From JAZKFT01 sp039925965 (GTDB taxonomy: Bacteria; Bacteroidota; Bacteroidia; Chitinophagales; Chitinophagaceae), in the NCBI GenBank assembly GCA_039925965.1, contig JBDSXW010000104.1, positions 44,460 to 108,459 of the forward strand: DNA of 64,000 nucleotides. Direction: 5' to 3'. Numbering within the stretch: the stretch's first letter is position 1; every line of letters begins with the position of its first letter. Under the pieces are notes generated by a model. That model worked only from the letters and a program-made list of their open reading frames with translations, was not told where the DNA came from and did not search any database. The translations under genes were made by a program, and so were the position numbers. This document shows positions 24,518 to 34,329 of the stretch, one piece after another.

Positions 24518-26338
24518 CTACTTAACTTCCTGCATATCCACCAATCTTTTGTAATACCCATTTTGAGCGAGTAATTGATCGTGCGTGCCACGTTCAACGA
24601 TCTCGCCTTTTTGTAATACGACGATCTCGTCGGCATGACGGATGGTGCTGAGCCGGTGTGCAATCACGATGGAAGTCCGGTCCTCCATCAGGTGGTTGAT
24701 GGCATCCTGCACCAGCTTTTCACTCTCGGTATCAAGGGCTGAAGTCGCTTCATCGAGGATAAGGATTGGCGGGTTTTTATAAACGGCCCTGGCAATGGTA
24801 AGGCGCTGTCTTTCGCCGCCGCTAAGCTTGGAACCCCGATCTCCGATATTGGTTTCAAAACCGGATTCTTTTGCTACGATATAGTTGTAGGCATTGGCCA
24901 CTTTTGCGGCGTTGAATATATCCACTTCATTGGTGGCATGGCTGCCAAAAGTGATATTGTTTTTTATGGTGTCGTTAAACAATATGGGCTCCTGTGTTAC
25001 AATACCCATCAGGCTCCTGAGACTTTGCAGGCTATAGGTTTTGATGTTTTTTCCGTCGATCAAAATCTCGCCACTTACCGCATCATGAAACCTCGGTACC
25101 AGGTCGGCAAGCGTGCTTTTGCCAGCGCCGCTGGTACCTACCAGCGCCAGGGTTTTGCCTTTGGGCACTACGAGATTAATGTTCTTTAAAATGGGCACAT
25201 CCTGGTAACCAAATGAAACATTCTTAAACTCGATCTGGCCTTCGAAACTTTTTATGGTTTCGCTGCCGGCACTGTCTTCTACTGTCTCGGTATTGAGAAT
25301 AGTTTCAATACGATCGATGGCGGCACTACCCCTTTGCATGTTGTAATAAGCGCTGCTGAGGCCTTTGGCAGGGTTAATGATTTGGGTGAACAAAACGATA
25401 TAAGTGATAAAACCCGCCGCCCCCAGGCCACCGTCGTTATGACCCAATACCAGTTTTCCTCCAAACCACAACACGCCACACAATACCAGTACACCTAAAA
25501 ATTCGCTTAGCGGACTCGCTAAGTCTTTTCGAAAATTCATATGGTTGCGGATCAGATTTAAATCAGTATTGTTGGTGTCAAATTTTTTACTCATAAATGG
25601 TTCCGCAGTAAATGCTTTAATGATGCGGATGCCGCCCAGTGTTTCTTCGAGAATGCTCAGGCTCTCGCCGTTTTTTTCCTGTGCGCGGGTACTTTGTTTT
25701 TTTAAAGTACGACTGACACGGCCGATAATAAAACCCATCACCGGCAGGAAAATCAAAAGAAAGAGGGATAGCTTGGGACTTAAGAAAATAAGACTAAACA
25801 GCAGGATAATAATATTTAGCGGATCCTTCACCAGTCCTTCCAAAGTGGCCAGCACGCTCCATTCAATCTCGTTGGTATCGTTACTCATCCTACTCATTAA
25901 ATCGCCCTTTTTCTGTTCACTGAAATAGCCGATGGGCAGGTACAGCACTTTGTGGTACAGGTCGCTACGCAATTTGGTCATAACACCATTACGCATCGGC
26001 GCCAGCATTCTGAAGGATAAGTAGATAAATAGATTTTTCAACAGAATGGTCACGATAATAATAATGCAGATCATCGCTAAAGCATAGACCTGACTGTGAT
26101 CGCTAATGATATGGCTGAGGAAATAATTAAGATTTGCCAATAGGCTATCTGCTGAAAAATGCAGTTCGGGCTTTGGTATGTCTTCCTGTTTGGGCAAAAA
26201 GATCAATTGCATAAAGGGCCCCAACATCCCTAACGAGATCAGTCCAAATATTATTGACAGCACGACAAATAACAGGTAAAAACTCAGGTATCTTTTATAG
26301 GCAAGGAGGTACTTAAATATTCGGGCTAAATTTTTCAT
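24518..26338 (-). CDS. ABC exporter, MsbA-like (fused permease and ATPase)
   Basis: 606-residue half-transporter that works as a homodimer. Membrane domain about 20-330 with six helices, including KKGDLMSRMSNDTNEIE as the coupling region. ATPase domain: Walker A GTSGAGKST (401-409), Q loop GIVTQEP, ABC signature LSGGERQR (505-512), Walker B ILILDE (525-530) and H loop IAHRLST. It probably flips lipid or lipid A-linked cargo across the inner membrane, but drug export cannot be excluded, so no gene symbol is given. Confidence 0.9.
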   Translation of the reverse strand: MKNLARIFKYLLAYKRYLSFYLLFVVLSIIFGLISLGMLGPFMQLIFLPKQEDIPKPELHFSADSLLANLNYFLSHIISDHSQVYALAMICIIIIVTILLKNLFIYLSFRMLAPMRNGVMTKLRSDLYHKVLYLPIGYFSEQKKGDLMSRMSNDTNEIEWSVLATLEGLVKDPLNIIILLFSLIFLSPKLSLFLLIFLPVMGFIIGRVSRTLKKQSTRAQEKNGESLSILEETLGGIRIIKAFTAEPFMSKKFDTNNTDLNLIRNHMNFRKDLASPLSEFLGVLVLCGVLWFGGKLVLGHNDGGLGAAGFITYIVLFTQIINPAKGLSSAYYNMQRGSAAIDRIETILNTETVEDSAGSETIKSFEGQIEFKNVSFGYQDVPILKNINLVVPKGKTLALVGTSGAGKSTLADLVPRFHDAVSGEILIDGKNIKTYSLQSLRSLMGIVTQEPILFNDTIKNNITFGSHATNEVDIFNAAKVANAYNYIVAKESGFETNIGDRGSKLSGGERQRLTIARAVYKNPPILILDEATSALDTESEKLVQDAINHLMEDRTSIVIAHRLSTIRHADEIVVLQKGEIVERGTHDQLLAQNGYYKRLVDMQEVK

Positions 26339-26439
26339 TCGTATAGTTGGCTTCTGCTGTCATTTCAGCAAAAGAGGGTAATCATTTTTGTTAGTTGGTT
26401 GTTGTGCACGACAATGTTGTAAATTGTAAGTGCGTTATT

Positions 26440-26542
26440 TCCTAACCCAGGGTTTCAATCCTGGGAAATTGCATCGAAAGCCAGACTGCGGATTTACTGG
26501 AACCATCTCCAGGGGGCCTAAGGCTGAAGCCTTGGGTTAGTA
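26440..26542. repeat. Nested hairpin repeat (CCCAGGGTTTCAATCCTGGG type)
   Basis: cccagg-gtttcaat-cctggg at 26446-26465 is nested in outer arms ctaaccca (26442-26449) and tgggttag (26533-26540). It lies in the gene-free spacer between the ABC exporter and the dioxygenase-like gene. Confidence 0.6.
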
Positions 26543-26574
26543 GATTATCTCTTTGTCTGCGGATGAACCTCGTT

Positions 26575-27519
26575 TCAAATCCCATTGTTTATTAATGCTG
26601 GCCGCTGTGTAATCTCATGGTAGCAGATACAGCCTTCTTTAAAATAATGCAGCACCATGCTTTTACGGGTTTTGGTTTTGTCGGTATGCGGGTCGCCGCC
26701 GTGAAACAGGTTTGCGTGCCAGATCAGGAGATCACCTTTTTTTGCCAGGAACTTCACCGGCTGCAGCTGCTGTTCCTTTATTTTTTCTTCCATCATCGCC
26801 TCATATTCGATGTATTCCTTATCGCCCAGTAGCCAGCTATTCCCTTCATTGTTGTAGTCGGCATTGAGGTAATAAGGTAGTTTATGGCTTTGCGGGTAGT
26901 AATGCAGCGGTCCGTTTTCTTCCGTAACATCTTCCAGAGCGATCCAGGCTCCCAGCAGTCCGCCGAGTGGATACGTTGTCATATGAATACTGTCGGAATG
27001 CGTGTGTTGTTCGCTGCCCATCATAAAATTAATACTCTGAAAAAGCGCCGCTTTGCCACCTAACAAAGTTCCCAGTAGTTCTTTTAGCGGTTCATTATTG
27101 CCGATTCCGTTTAATAATGGCGACGCATGAATGGCAAACATGAGCTTATTGGTATCGGTAAATTTGATCTTTTTCTGCTCCAATAAGCTATCGATTTCGT
27201 TGTTGATAGCATCCACTGTATCGCCATCCAGGTAATTATTTAGTATCGCAAAACCATTATCGTCAAAAGATAGCAGACTCTCGCGGCTGGCTGGGTTTAG
27301 CGCCTGGAATAGCGGGGAACTCTTTAAGGCCGCTCTATTGGTGGTGTTTCCCGGCAAATTTCCCGGCAGCCCTGCAAAGTCTTTGCTGCAGACAGGCGAA
27401 TAATATTTCTTGCCGATTCCCAATTTCTTAAATACCAACTCATTGTGTACCAACTGGTTTTTATGAAAGAAGTTGTACACCGCATAGAGCCACTTCATCC
27501 GTTTTAATAATGCTATCAT
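26575..27519 (-). CDS. Phytanoyl-CoA dioxygenase family protein
   Basis: 314-residue Fe(II)/2-oxoglutarate oxygenase of the PhyH family. The iron triad fits H174 and D176 (THSDSIH) with a distal His at 268 or 273 (WHANLFHGG), and Arg285 is well placed to bind 2-oxoglutarate. The core GAWIALEDVTEENGPLHYYP is diagnostic. It should hydroxylate a small molecule or lipid; the substrate is unknown and no biosynthetic neighbours suggest one. Its N-terminal 80 residues are an extension before the catalytic domain. Confidence 0.87.
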   Translation of the reverse strand: MIALLKRMKWLYAVYNFFHKNQLVHNELVFKKLGIGKKYYSPVCSKDFAGLPGNLPGNTTNRAALKSSPLFQALNPASRESLLSFDDNGFAILNNYLDGDTVDAINNEIDSLLEQKKIKFTDTNKLMFAIHASPLLNGIGNNEPLKELLGTLLGGKAALFQSINFMMGSEQHTHSDSIHMTTYPLGGLLGAWIALEDVTEENGPLHYYPQSHKLPYYLNADYNNEGNSWLLGDKEYIEYEAMMEEKIKEQQLQPVKFLAKKGDLLIWHANLFHGGDPHTDKTKTRKSMVLHYFKEGCICYHEITQRPALINNGI

Positions 27520-27756
27520 ACTTGCTTATTGCGTCTGAGGTAAAAGGTGTTGTGGGCGAGGCGAAACGCATGACGCTTGACACATTTCGTTTGGAGCAGC
27601 TTTCAAACCCAACCAGCATCGGCAATCCTTAACTTCCAACCCTTAAATCTTTTCGTAAAGCTTTTAAACCCTAAACTTCTAAACTCTAAACCCTAAACAT
27701 CCAAACTCTTAACCCTGCCGTTCCAAACCTTTTACCTCCAACGGGGGCAAAGTAAC

Positions 27757-27764
27757 TAATTTTG
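27757..27764 (+). promoter_or_regulatory. -7 promoter box upstream of rbfA
   Basis: TAATTTTG matches TAnnTTTG and lies 22 nt before the rbfA ATG. Confidence 0.5.
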
Positions 27765-27786
27765 ACCCCAATAAAAATGTGAAACC

Positions 27787-28164
27787 ATGCAGCAGGAAAG
27801 TAAAAGACAAAAACAGGTGGCGGGTTTACTCAACCACGAACTCAGCGATATATTTCAACGGATGGGATTGAATATTATGGATGGCGGCATGATCTCCATT
27901 TCAAAAGTGACCATTACGCCCGACCTGTTCCAGGCCCGGGTTTACCTTAGCTTTTTTAAAGTGGCCGACAATGAAGCCATGCTGAAAAAAATTGAAGAGA
28001 AAGCCTGGGAGATCAAAAAGGAACTTACCACCCGTGTACGCCACCAACTCCGCTCCATGCCCCAACTGGAGTTTTTTATAGATGATACCCTCGAATATGT
28101 TTTCAAAATGGAAGAATTATTTGACAAGATCAAAAAAGAAGAAGATAAGATAAAAGGGGAATAA
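27787..28164 (+). CDS. rbfA: Ribosome-binding factor A
   Basis: 125-residue KH-type protein that binds the 30S subunit and helps mature the 5' end of 16S rRNA, also needed in cold. The sequence follows the family: SKRQKQVAGLLNHELSDIFQ at the start, then ISISKVTITPDLFQARVYLS, and RHQLRSMPQLEFFIDDTLEY. Length is usual. It is followed by a LolC/E-type permease 54 nt later, an order often seen in Bacteroidota. Confidence 0.93.
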   Translation: MQQESKRQKQVAGLLNHELSDIFQRMGLNIMDGGMISISKVTITPDLFQARVYLSFFKVADNEAMLKKIEEKAWEIKKELTTRVRHQLRSMPQLEFFIDDTLEYVFKMEELFDKIKKEEDKIKGE

Positions 28165-28218
28165 TCTGCAGATTTGCAGATTTGCAAATTTGCAGATTGA
28201 CCAATGACATAATAGCCA

Positions 28219-29439
28219 ATGACTAGCCTTTTCGCCTGGCGCTATTTTAAAGCAAAAAAAAGTACCAATGCCATTAATGTGATCGCCTGGATCAGCGTAG
28301 TGGCGATTGCTGTGGTCACTGCTGCTTTAATTGTGGTGCTGAGTGTGTTTAATGGGTTTGAAGGGCTGGTAAAAAGCCTGTATAATGACTTTTACAGCAA
28401 TATGAAAGTGCTGCCGGTTTCGGGTAAAACAATCCAATTCAGCCCAGCACAGGCCAGGCAATTACAGCAGATCAGCGGGATCAGTTTTATACAACCGGTG
28501 GTGGAAGAAAAAGCGATCCTGATCAACGACGAATACCGGGCCAGCGTTACGCTGAAAGGTGTGGAAGCTACTTATGAAAATGCTTCCGGTCTTCCAAAAC
28601 ATATTATTCGCGGCCATTTTGAGACCGGTACAGAACAGGAGCCGGCCATCGTGCTGGGGGCAGGAGTCGAAAATGCACTGGGTGTACTTGCGGGTACCAG
28701 TCCGTTTCCCATCACGATCTATGTACCCAACCGAAAAGCGACTTCCTACACCGATCCTTTGGAAGCCCTGCAAAGCCGGAATGCCGCAGCCACCGGTACT
28801 TTCGTAGTGCAACAGGAGTTTGACAATGGCTATGCATTTACCAACCTGGCCTTTATGCGCGACCTGCTGCAGTTGGATAGTAATCAATACAGTTCAATAG
28901 AAATATTTACCAAAAACGAAGAACAGGCGGATAAGATACAGGCACAGGTACAACAATTATTTGGCAAGGAATACAAAGTTCAAAACCGCTACCAACTGAA
29001 CCAGAACCTTTACGCCGCCATGCAGGTGGAAAAGGTGATCATTTATGGAGTAGCTTTCCTGATCCTTCTGATCGCCGCATTTAACATCGTTGGTAGCCTT
29101 TCCATGCTGGTGCTGGAAAAACAAAAAGACATTGCCGTACTCCAGGCCATCGGTGCCAGCCGTGGCTGGATCCAGTCGGTATTTTTAAAAGAAGGATTAT
29201 TGCTGGCGGTCCTCGGCGGAGCCGCGGGTATCATCATTGCCATCGCCATCTGCCTTGGCCAGTCGGCATTCCATTGGGTAAAGCTGGGCGGCAATAGTTT
29301 TATTATCGATTACTACCCCGTGGAAATGCACTTGTTTGATTTTGTACTCATTGCCATGATCATCATTGTTATAGGTTTTTTAGCAGCTTTCGTGCCCTCA
29401 AGAAAGGCGGAGAGGACCTTTGTATCGCTGAAAAGTTAA
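28219..29439 (+). CDS. LolC/LolE-type ABC transporter permease
   Basis: 406-residue FtsX-domain permease. N-terminal helix INVIAWISVVAIAVVTAALI, a periplasmic domain of about 220 residues, then three helices, with EKVIIYGVAFLILLIAAFNI, the MLVLEKQKDIAVLQAIGASR motif of the Lol/MacB group, and a last helix near 370-390. Such permeases release lipoproteins from the inner membrane with LolD. A LolD-like ATPase is encoded at 52200 in the same window but not adjacent. The assignment as lipoprotein exporter is a family inference. Confidence 0.85.
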   Translation: MTSLFAWRYFKAKKSTNAINVIAWISVVAIAVVTAALIVVLSVFNGFEGLVKSLYNDFYSNMKVLPVSGKTIQFSPAQARQLQQISGISFIQPVVEEKAILINDEYRASVTLKGVEATYENASGLPKHIIRGHFETGTEQEPAIVLGAGVENALGVLAGTSPFPITIYVPNRKATSYTDPLEALQSRNAAATGTFVVQQEFDNGYAFTNLAFMRDLLQLDSNQYSSIEIFTKNEEQADKIQAQVQQLFGKEYKVQNRYQLNQNLYAAMQVEKVIIYGVAFLILLIAAFNIVGSLSMLVLEKQKDIAVLQAIGASRGWIQSVFLKEGLLLAVLGGAAGIIIAIAICLGQSAFHWVKLGGNSFIIDYYPVEMHLFDFVLIAMIIIVIGFLAAFVPSRKAERTFVSLKS

Positions 29440-29576
29440 GCGGTTGCCCTCCCGGTTAAGATGATGTATCGTTTTGTTATGAGCAAAATAGTTCATTCAA
29501 AGATTATCATGATTGAAAGTTATGGCTTGCGGTTTATGAAATGGGACTGTCGCATTAAGAAGCTGAGAAGTACCCC

Positions 29577-30683
29577 TCAATCAATTACAGGTTTATGATA
29601 TCGCTCCAGGGCCATCCAGTATTTGTCCTTAAAAATATCGTAGGTGATTTCCAAAATGCCCTCGTAGTTTTTGATAGCGGTAGCGGTGATTTTAGAAACC
29701 TGCCTGAATTCTTTGCAGGCGTACCAGATGGTTCTCTTTCCTTTATACAATTCCCTTCCCACATTCAGGTAGCCTTTTGTATAGGGTAGTTGTACGTTGA
29801 GCGCCTCTTCAAACCGGTTTAGTAATTCATAGGTGGCAGTGTCGGGCATTCCTTCGTTGGCTGCGCCATCATAGGCAATCTCAACAGGCATTAGCCAGGG
29901 GTGGCTTGCCTTTGCATCCCAGGCCAGCAGTACCTGGTTTACTGTGGCCAGCATCCGGTTGCCCATTTCATCATTGGCCTCAAAGACGGCATATGCATCA
30001 TTTTCTGTATTATAACTGGCATGCTGGTATTTTTCCACAAATTCCTTTTGTCGCCAATCGAGGTAGGCGGGTAGTTTTTCTACAGGGATTAAATCGCCAA
30101 TCGCATTAGACGGACTGGAGAATTTTATATTATCGACCTGCGTCGCGTTATTCAATTCGCCAAGGGCATTGTCGAGGTAAATAAAGATGCCGTGGGAAAT
30201 CATGCCTTTGTTTTCGTCAGTGTAATCAGGATGTATCATCGTGAGCTCTACCTCGTCCGGGAAAGCTGGCTGTATATTGCTAACAAAATGGATATTGGAT
30301 TGCTCAAATTGAACACCCTGCATATCGATGGAAAACCCCTCGGTTTTCATGGCTGGTTTTAAAGCAGTGAATACCCAGTTTGTAAGCTTAGGCGCTGACG
30401 CAATCATTTCTTCAGCGAATACAATCGTTTTAATATCCCCTTCCGGTGTAACCACTAATTCGGCGGTGTTTTCATCCATCATGCCTGCCAGGCAAAAAAA
30501 CCGTTTGTTTACCTGCTGCAATTTTTCAAACACGGGATTGATACAGAGCTTTTCAACGTTTTTTTGTTCCTTCAACACCCCGAAGAAGACCGCTTCATGA
30601 GCTGCGAACCAATGCCAGAAAGCGGCGCTGTCGATAGGTTCAATGGATTTTTTCTTTCCAAACAACTTGCTGATAAAACTCAT
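29577..30683 (-). CDS. DUF695-domain protein
   Basis: 368 residues, cytoplasmic by appearance. The C-terminal 130 residues (NRFEEALNVQLPYTKGYLNV, KRTIWYACKEFRQVSKIT, then ILEITYDIFKDKYW) match DUF695, a family of unknown function. The N-terminal part is a separate domain with LPAYLDWRQKEFVEKYQHAS near the middle. The ATG at 30683 (MSFISKLFGKKKS) is preferred over a start 78 nt upstream. It follows the M23 peptidase on the same strand with about 80 nt between them. Confidence 0.75.
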   Translation of the reverse strand: MSFISKLFGKKKSIEPIDSAAFWHWFAAHEAVFFGVLKEQKNVEKLCINPVFEKLQQVNKRFFCLAGMMDENTAELVVTPEGDIKTIVFAEEMIASAPKLTNWVFTALKPAMKTEGFSIDMQGVQFEQSNIHFVSNIQPAFPDEVELTMIHPDYTDENKGMISHGIFIYLDNALGELNNATQVDNIKFSSPSNAIGDLIPVEKLPAYLDWRQKEFVEKYQHASYNTENDAYAVFEANDEMGNRMLATVNQVLLAWDAKASHPWLMPVEIAYDGAANEGMPDTATYELLNRFEEALNVQLPYTKGYLNVGRELYKGKRTIWYACKEFRQVSKITATAIKNYEGILEITYDIFKDKYWMALERYHKPVID

Positions 30684-30766
30684 GTGTATGGTGGCTTTAG
30701 GTTGGATATTGCGGGACAGCCAGCCGTTACGCCGCTGTCCGGGCTTCAAATCTAAAGCCATAAATC

Positions 30767-32386
30767 TTAATGCGTCACGGTTAGTTTAAATCCTGATTTT
30801 ACAGTGATGGTTGTTCCTGGCTTAACAGTAGTGCTTCTACAGCTAACATTACTGTTCACCGCTGGTGCAAAAGTACCAGCTTGTATCACCAAGTCTGTAT
30901 TGGCATCGGGCATATTGCCGCAACTCCAGTTGGAAGGGTTTTCCCAGGCGGTGCTGGCGCCGCCCACCCAGGTGCTCGAAAATTTTAATGTAAGGGCGTT
31001 GCTGTAGGTGTTTCCATTCACAAAGCAACGATATTGGTATCCGTAAAAGGAAGATGGAATGGTTTTCAATTGCAATTGCCTCGCGGTCGTTCCGGCATAA
31101 CTGCTGTTGTCGCTGATATTTACAAAGCCAGTTCCTGTATTTACCTGCCACTGGTAACTGCTTCCGGAAAGGTTTGAGGTAAGCGGGTTATAACTATTCG
31201 GACAAATTATAATATCCGCAATATTTACACCAAATGTGACGGATTGCTTTTGGGTGCCATTATAAACAATTTCATACCGCCAGGTGCCTGATGGAGCAGG
31301 ATTGGTGAGGTTGACAATATAGTACCACCATGATAAACTGTAGTAGTCATTAAAATTTTGGCTGAAACTGAAATACACCGTACTGTCGGGCTGGTAAATG
31401 GTATGTATTGATTGCTGACCTGGTTGCTGGTCGCGATAGTATCCTCCCAGGTAAACGCTTTCGCCGTTGGCAAAATTGATTTTTTCATTAGGCACTTCAC
31501 CAGTTGGGCAACTGTTATTAGCCGGGTCTCCGGCATGGGTCATCACCTTCAAAAGGGTGGGTGTATAATAAGGCTGCTGGTTGGCCCACCAGCTTGTAAG
31601 TCCGTTCAGCGCATTGCAGGGTCCTGCCCATGGATCCACCAATTGGGTATAGGAGGAGTTCGTATACACTTCAAAGTGCAGGTGCGGACCAGTAGAATTG
31701 CCCGAACTGCCTATTACACCGAGGTATTCTCCCGTGGCTACTGTTTGACCCACAAGCTTGGTGGTAAGCGACCCAGACTTCATGTGACCATACCACGCAA
31801 CCGAACCATCGGCTTGCATAATGTATACTGCGTTCCAATCGCAGGCGCTGGTACAAAAAGCACAGTTCTGGTCAAAATTGCCATCCGATTTATACAAGAT
31901 GGTTCCCGGAGCGGCGGCAATGATCTGTACGGCATTACGTTCCATTTTTTGCCAGGGATAGGGCCAGGTGGAAATATCGGTACCCTGGTGGTTGTAGCCC
32001 GAGGGCTGGTCGTAGCTCCGGTTGCCACAGTTATAATCGAGGATTGAGTTTGGATACGCCGGGTCCTCATCCACATAATTTACAATACCATAGAAGCCGG
32101 GATCATTAAACCCCGGAGCTTGCTTGATCGGCCACGAAAATGGCGTTACCTGTATACCATCCGGTTTGGTAGGCAGCTGCAACTTATTGGCCTTACGCAA
32201 GGTTAACTCGCTTGCCTGCAGCGTTTTAATAATAGCCTTTCTCTGGTCAGGACTTAATTCATCTTTTATATCCTGGTGAGCCTTATAACTTCCACCGCCA
32301 TCAGGCTGTAACACAGTCGGCTGTGCGGTAGCTACAGTGATAAGTATAAGGAGCGGCAGGGCAATATTTATTAAAAAGGGTTTCAT
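30767..32386 (-). CDS. Secreted M23-family metallopeptidase
   Basis: 539 residues with a signal peptide (up to VATAQ). The LytM-type M23 domain has NHQGTDIS (zinc His and Asp) and HLHFEV (zinc His pair) with YGHMKSGSL between, and a cysteine cluster CAFCTSAC just before. It is followed by beta-sandwich modules and a C-terminal tail of the TVKPGTTITVKSGFKLTVTH type, common in exported Bacteroidota proteins. It probably cuts peptidoglycan cross-links or glycine-rich peptides. I see no clear type IX secretion C-terminal domain. Confidence 0.88.
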   Translation of the reverse strand: MKPFLINIALPLLILITVATAQPTVLQPDGGGSYKAHQDIKDELSPDQRKAIIKTLQASELTLRKANKLQLPTKPDGIQVTPFSWPIKQAPGFNDPGFYGIVNYVDEDPAYPNSILDYNCGNRSYDQPSGYNHQGTDISTWPYPWQKMERNAVQIIAAAPGTILYKSDGNFDQNCAFCTSACDWNAVYIMQADGSVAWYGHMKSGSLTTKLVGQTVATGEYLGVIGSSGNSTGPHLHFEVYTNSSYTQLVDPWAGPCNALNGLTSWWANQQPYYTPTLLKVMTHAGDPANNSCPTGEVPNEKINFANGESVYLGGYYRDQQPGQQSIHTIYQPDSTVYFSFSQNFNDYYSLSWWYYIVNLTNPAPSGTWRYEIVYNGTQKQSVTFGVNIADIIICPNSYNPLTSNLSGSSYQWQVNTGTGFVNISDNSSYAGTTARQLQLKTIPSSFYGYQYRCFVNGNTYSNALTLKFSSTWVGGASTAWENPSNWSCGNMPDANTDLVIQAGTFAPAVNSNVSCRSTTVKPGTTITVKSGFKLTVTH

Positions 32387-32990
32387 AAAAGCTAGCTTTC
32401 TGGTTACAGAAAAAGTGCTTTAAAAATACGAAACTAAAACTGTGGTGCGGCTATCATCTGCTAAAAGATCGTCTGAGAAAGCCTTTTTTTGATTATCCGG
32501 TAGACTATACCACTGAATAGATCTTTACAAAATAGAAGATTCAGCCGATGGCTTCAGCCCAATGTCATTTAAGGGTTTTATGTGCCCTGGGCACATTTTG
32601 TGGGTAGAAAAAAAGGTCGAAGTCTATGAAGTGTTCCAGCGGAACACCTTGTAAAACCCTACAAAACGTTCCTGCGGAACCTAAACCCGTATAAAGATTA
32701 CATTTGCTACACACAATATGAGCCTATGGCACATGCTCATATTGACCTAAATGACATTGTGCTTCTGCCTTAGTGTTTGGCTGGTTGATGGATACGTGAT
32801 AGTCGCTGACTTTGGCACTGGTATATATCAGCGTGTTGTTGGCCTTTGCCCCCGTCATGGCCAACTTCCTGAAAGTGCCAATTGGGATACCGGAAAAAGG
32901 CCTTAAACTTTCAGGCGAATGGGAGATCGATTTTTTTGTGATTATTTTTAATTCATAACCTGTCATTTTTGTAGCAAATCTCCATTCCGT
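32387..32990. other. Gene-free spacer with three short palindromes
   Basis: About 600 bp without a credible gene. Three perfect palindromes follow each other: tgtgccc-t-gggcaca at 32581-32595, gtgttcc-agc-ggaacac at 32631-32647 and gttcc-tgc-ggaac at 32668-32680. An 80-codon frame on the minus strand (32724-32966) is open but looks like chance. Confidence 0.6.
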
Positions 32991-33650
32991 ATGAAGCCTT
33001 TCTGCAACCTTATCCTGGTGCTATTGATCGTTTTTTTGATGCCTGTAGTCCACCAGTTGAACGCCCGGCGGCCCGCTTCGGCGCCTGCTTCAGATTCGCT
33101 CAGCATAACGGATATGCAATACCTGCGCTCGATGTCGTCGATGCTAAAAGATATGGAAGACTCGCTCGGTATTAATGAGCAGAATATGGTGAAGAAGATC
33201 CGGCTGACAAAGCCAGCATTGGTTCCGGTTTTTGATACAGCCATTGAGCCGCTCAGACTGCCTTATAACGACGACCTCACCACGATGCTTTTTTTATATG
33301 CGCATGGGCTGTACCGGGCCATACAATTGCCCCTTTATAAAAAATACTGCCGCGAGGCAACGGCTCGTACGCTCTCCCGTGGGGCATTTGCGGATAGCCT
33401 CAACGGGCTGGAAAGCAAGGCAATTGTCAATACCATCATGGTCGGGCTGGAATCTGGCAGTTCTCACCAGCTACCGTATCCCACGCGGCTTATCAATGCG
33501 GTAATCGACAAAGTAAAAAGGAAGATAAATACAGCCACGCTTTTATACCTCGCCTTTGACTATACCAAAAAGGCTGCGAAAGATGAAGACGGGGTGCTGC
33601 TTTACATTGGGTTTTTGAAATACTATGATCGGTTGATAGCGGCACGGTAA
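32991..33650 (+). CDS. Exported protein of unknown function
   Basis: 219 residues with an N-terminal hydrophobic segment (CNLILVLLIVFLMPVVHQLN) that could be a signal peptide or anchor. The rest is soluble, helical and basic (GLYRAIQLPLYKKYCREATA, LSRGAFADSLNGLESKAIVN). No family recognised. It is a single gene with free spacers on both sides. Confidence 0.65.
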   Translation: MKPFCNLILVLLIVFLMPVVHQLNARRPASAPASDSLSITDMQYLRSMSSMLKDMEDSLGINEQNMVKKIRLTKPALVPVFDTAIEPLRLPYNDDLTTMLFLYAHGLYRAIQLPLYKKYCREATARTLSRGAFADSLNGLESKAIVNTIMVGLESGSSHQLPYPTRLINAVIDKVKRKINTATLLYLAFDYTKKAAKDEDGVLLYIGFLKYYDRLIAAR

Positions 33651-33769
33651 CAACCGATCTACTAAATACGGACCCAAACTAAACTAGTTGTAAGCAGGTG
33701 TTCTATTGACTGAAAGTCTTGCAAATTTTCAAGTGCTTATTTTGTAATTTCACCCTTAAAATCAACAAC

Positions 33770-33997
33770 ATGCCACGTATAGCCGGCGTAACGACCCAAA
33801 AAAATACCAAAGGGCAAATCACCCATATAACCTTCAACCTAAAAAAGCATGAAGAAATACTTACGCCGGTGTTAAAACAATTGGGCGTTGTGCAAGACAA
33901 AACGAAATTTCAAAAAGATTGGAATAATGGTACACCCCACCACGAAGTAATGGATAGCCTTAGGGATATTGCAACAAAATGGCCATGGAAAAAATAA
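33770..33997 (+). CDS. Putative antitoxin of a RelE/ParE-type module
   Basis: 75-residue protein (MPRIAGVTTQKNTKGQITHI, then FNLKKHEEILTPVLKQLGVV) that overlaps the next gene by 19 nt. The ATG at 33770 is chosen because the longer frame adds residues from the promoter. There is no obvious ribbon-helix-helix, AbrB or Xre DNA-binding motif. The call rests on size, position and overlap with a toxin-like gene, a layout typical of type II toxin-antitoxin pairs. A decayed copy of its start and promoter occurs at 34330-34415. Confidence 0.55.
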   Translation: MPRIAGVTTQKNTKGQITHITFNLKKHEEILTPVLKQLGVVQDKTKFQKDWNNGTPHHEVMDSLRDIATKWPWKK

Positions 33998-34308
33998 TTT
34001 ATACCCCAAGGGCAAAGAAAAAAATAGAGCAATTATTTACCGCCCTTTTGAAAAAAGGGTATTTTTTTGAAGTCGAAAATGCATTGGACTACATCGCCAA
34101 TATCGATAAAGCCATCTCAAATATTAGTGATGCAACCCACCACAAAACCAAGAATCCCTACTTTGGTAAATGGTACATAAAGTACAAAGCAAACAGGAAA
34201 ACCACATGGTATATTTTTTTTGATAAAGACAACGAAGGCTATCTGATAAAGAATATCATCAATAACCATACAAACGACAATCCCAGATACATTGCCAGTT
34301 TCATCTAA
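33979..34308 (+). CDS. RelE/ParE-type toxin-like protein
   Basis: 109 residues with the beta-alpha-alpha-beta layout of the RelE/ParE superfamily: a first strand IIYTPRAKKKIEQLFTALLK with the helical hairpin, then YFGKWYIKYKANRKTTWYIF and FFDKDNEGYLIKNIINNHTN. Family members cut mRNA on the ribosome or poison gyrase; which of these applies is not visible. It overlaps the upstream gene by 19 nt (the in-frame ATG at 33985 is an alternative). AT-rich composition suggests acquisition. Confidence 0.62.
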   Translation: MAMEKIIYTPRAKKKIEQLFTALLKKGYFFEVENALDYIANIDKAISNISDATHHKTKNPYFGKWYIKYKANRKTTWYIFFDKDNEGYLIKNIINNHTNDNPRYIASFI

Positions 34309-34329
34309 AAACAGACGCCATCTAAGTTG

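Noticed and set aside
27655..27720. Telomere-like aaccctaaac repeats before rbfA
   Set aside because: Only a few irregular copies of ccctaaac mixed with other words; it fits the general low-complexity intergenic strings and a bacterial telomere is not supported.
32724..32966. 80-codon minus-strand ORF
   Set aside because: No recognisable domain, signal or neighbour support in a spacer; likely chance.
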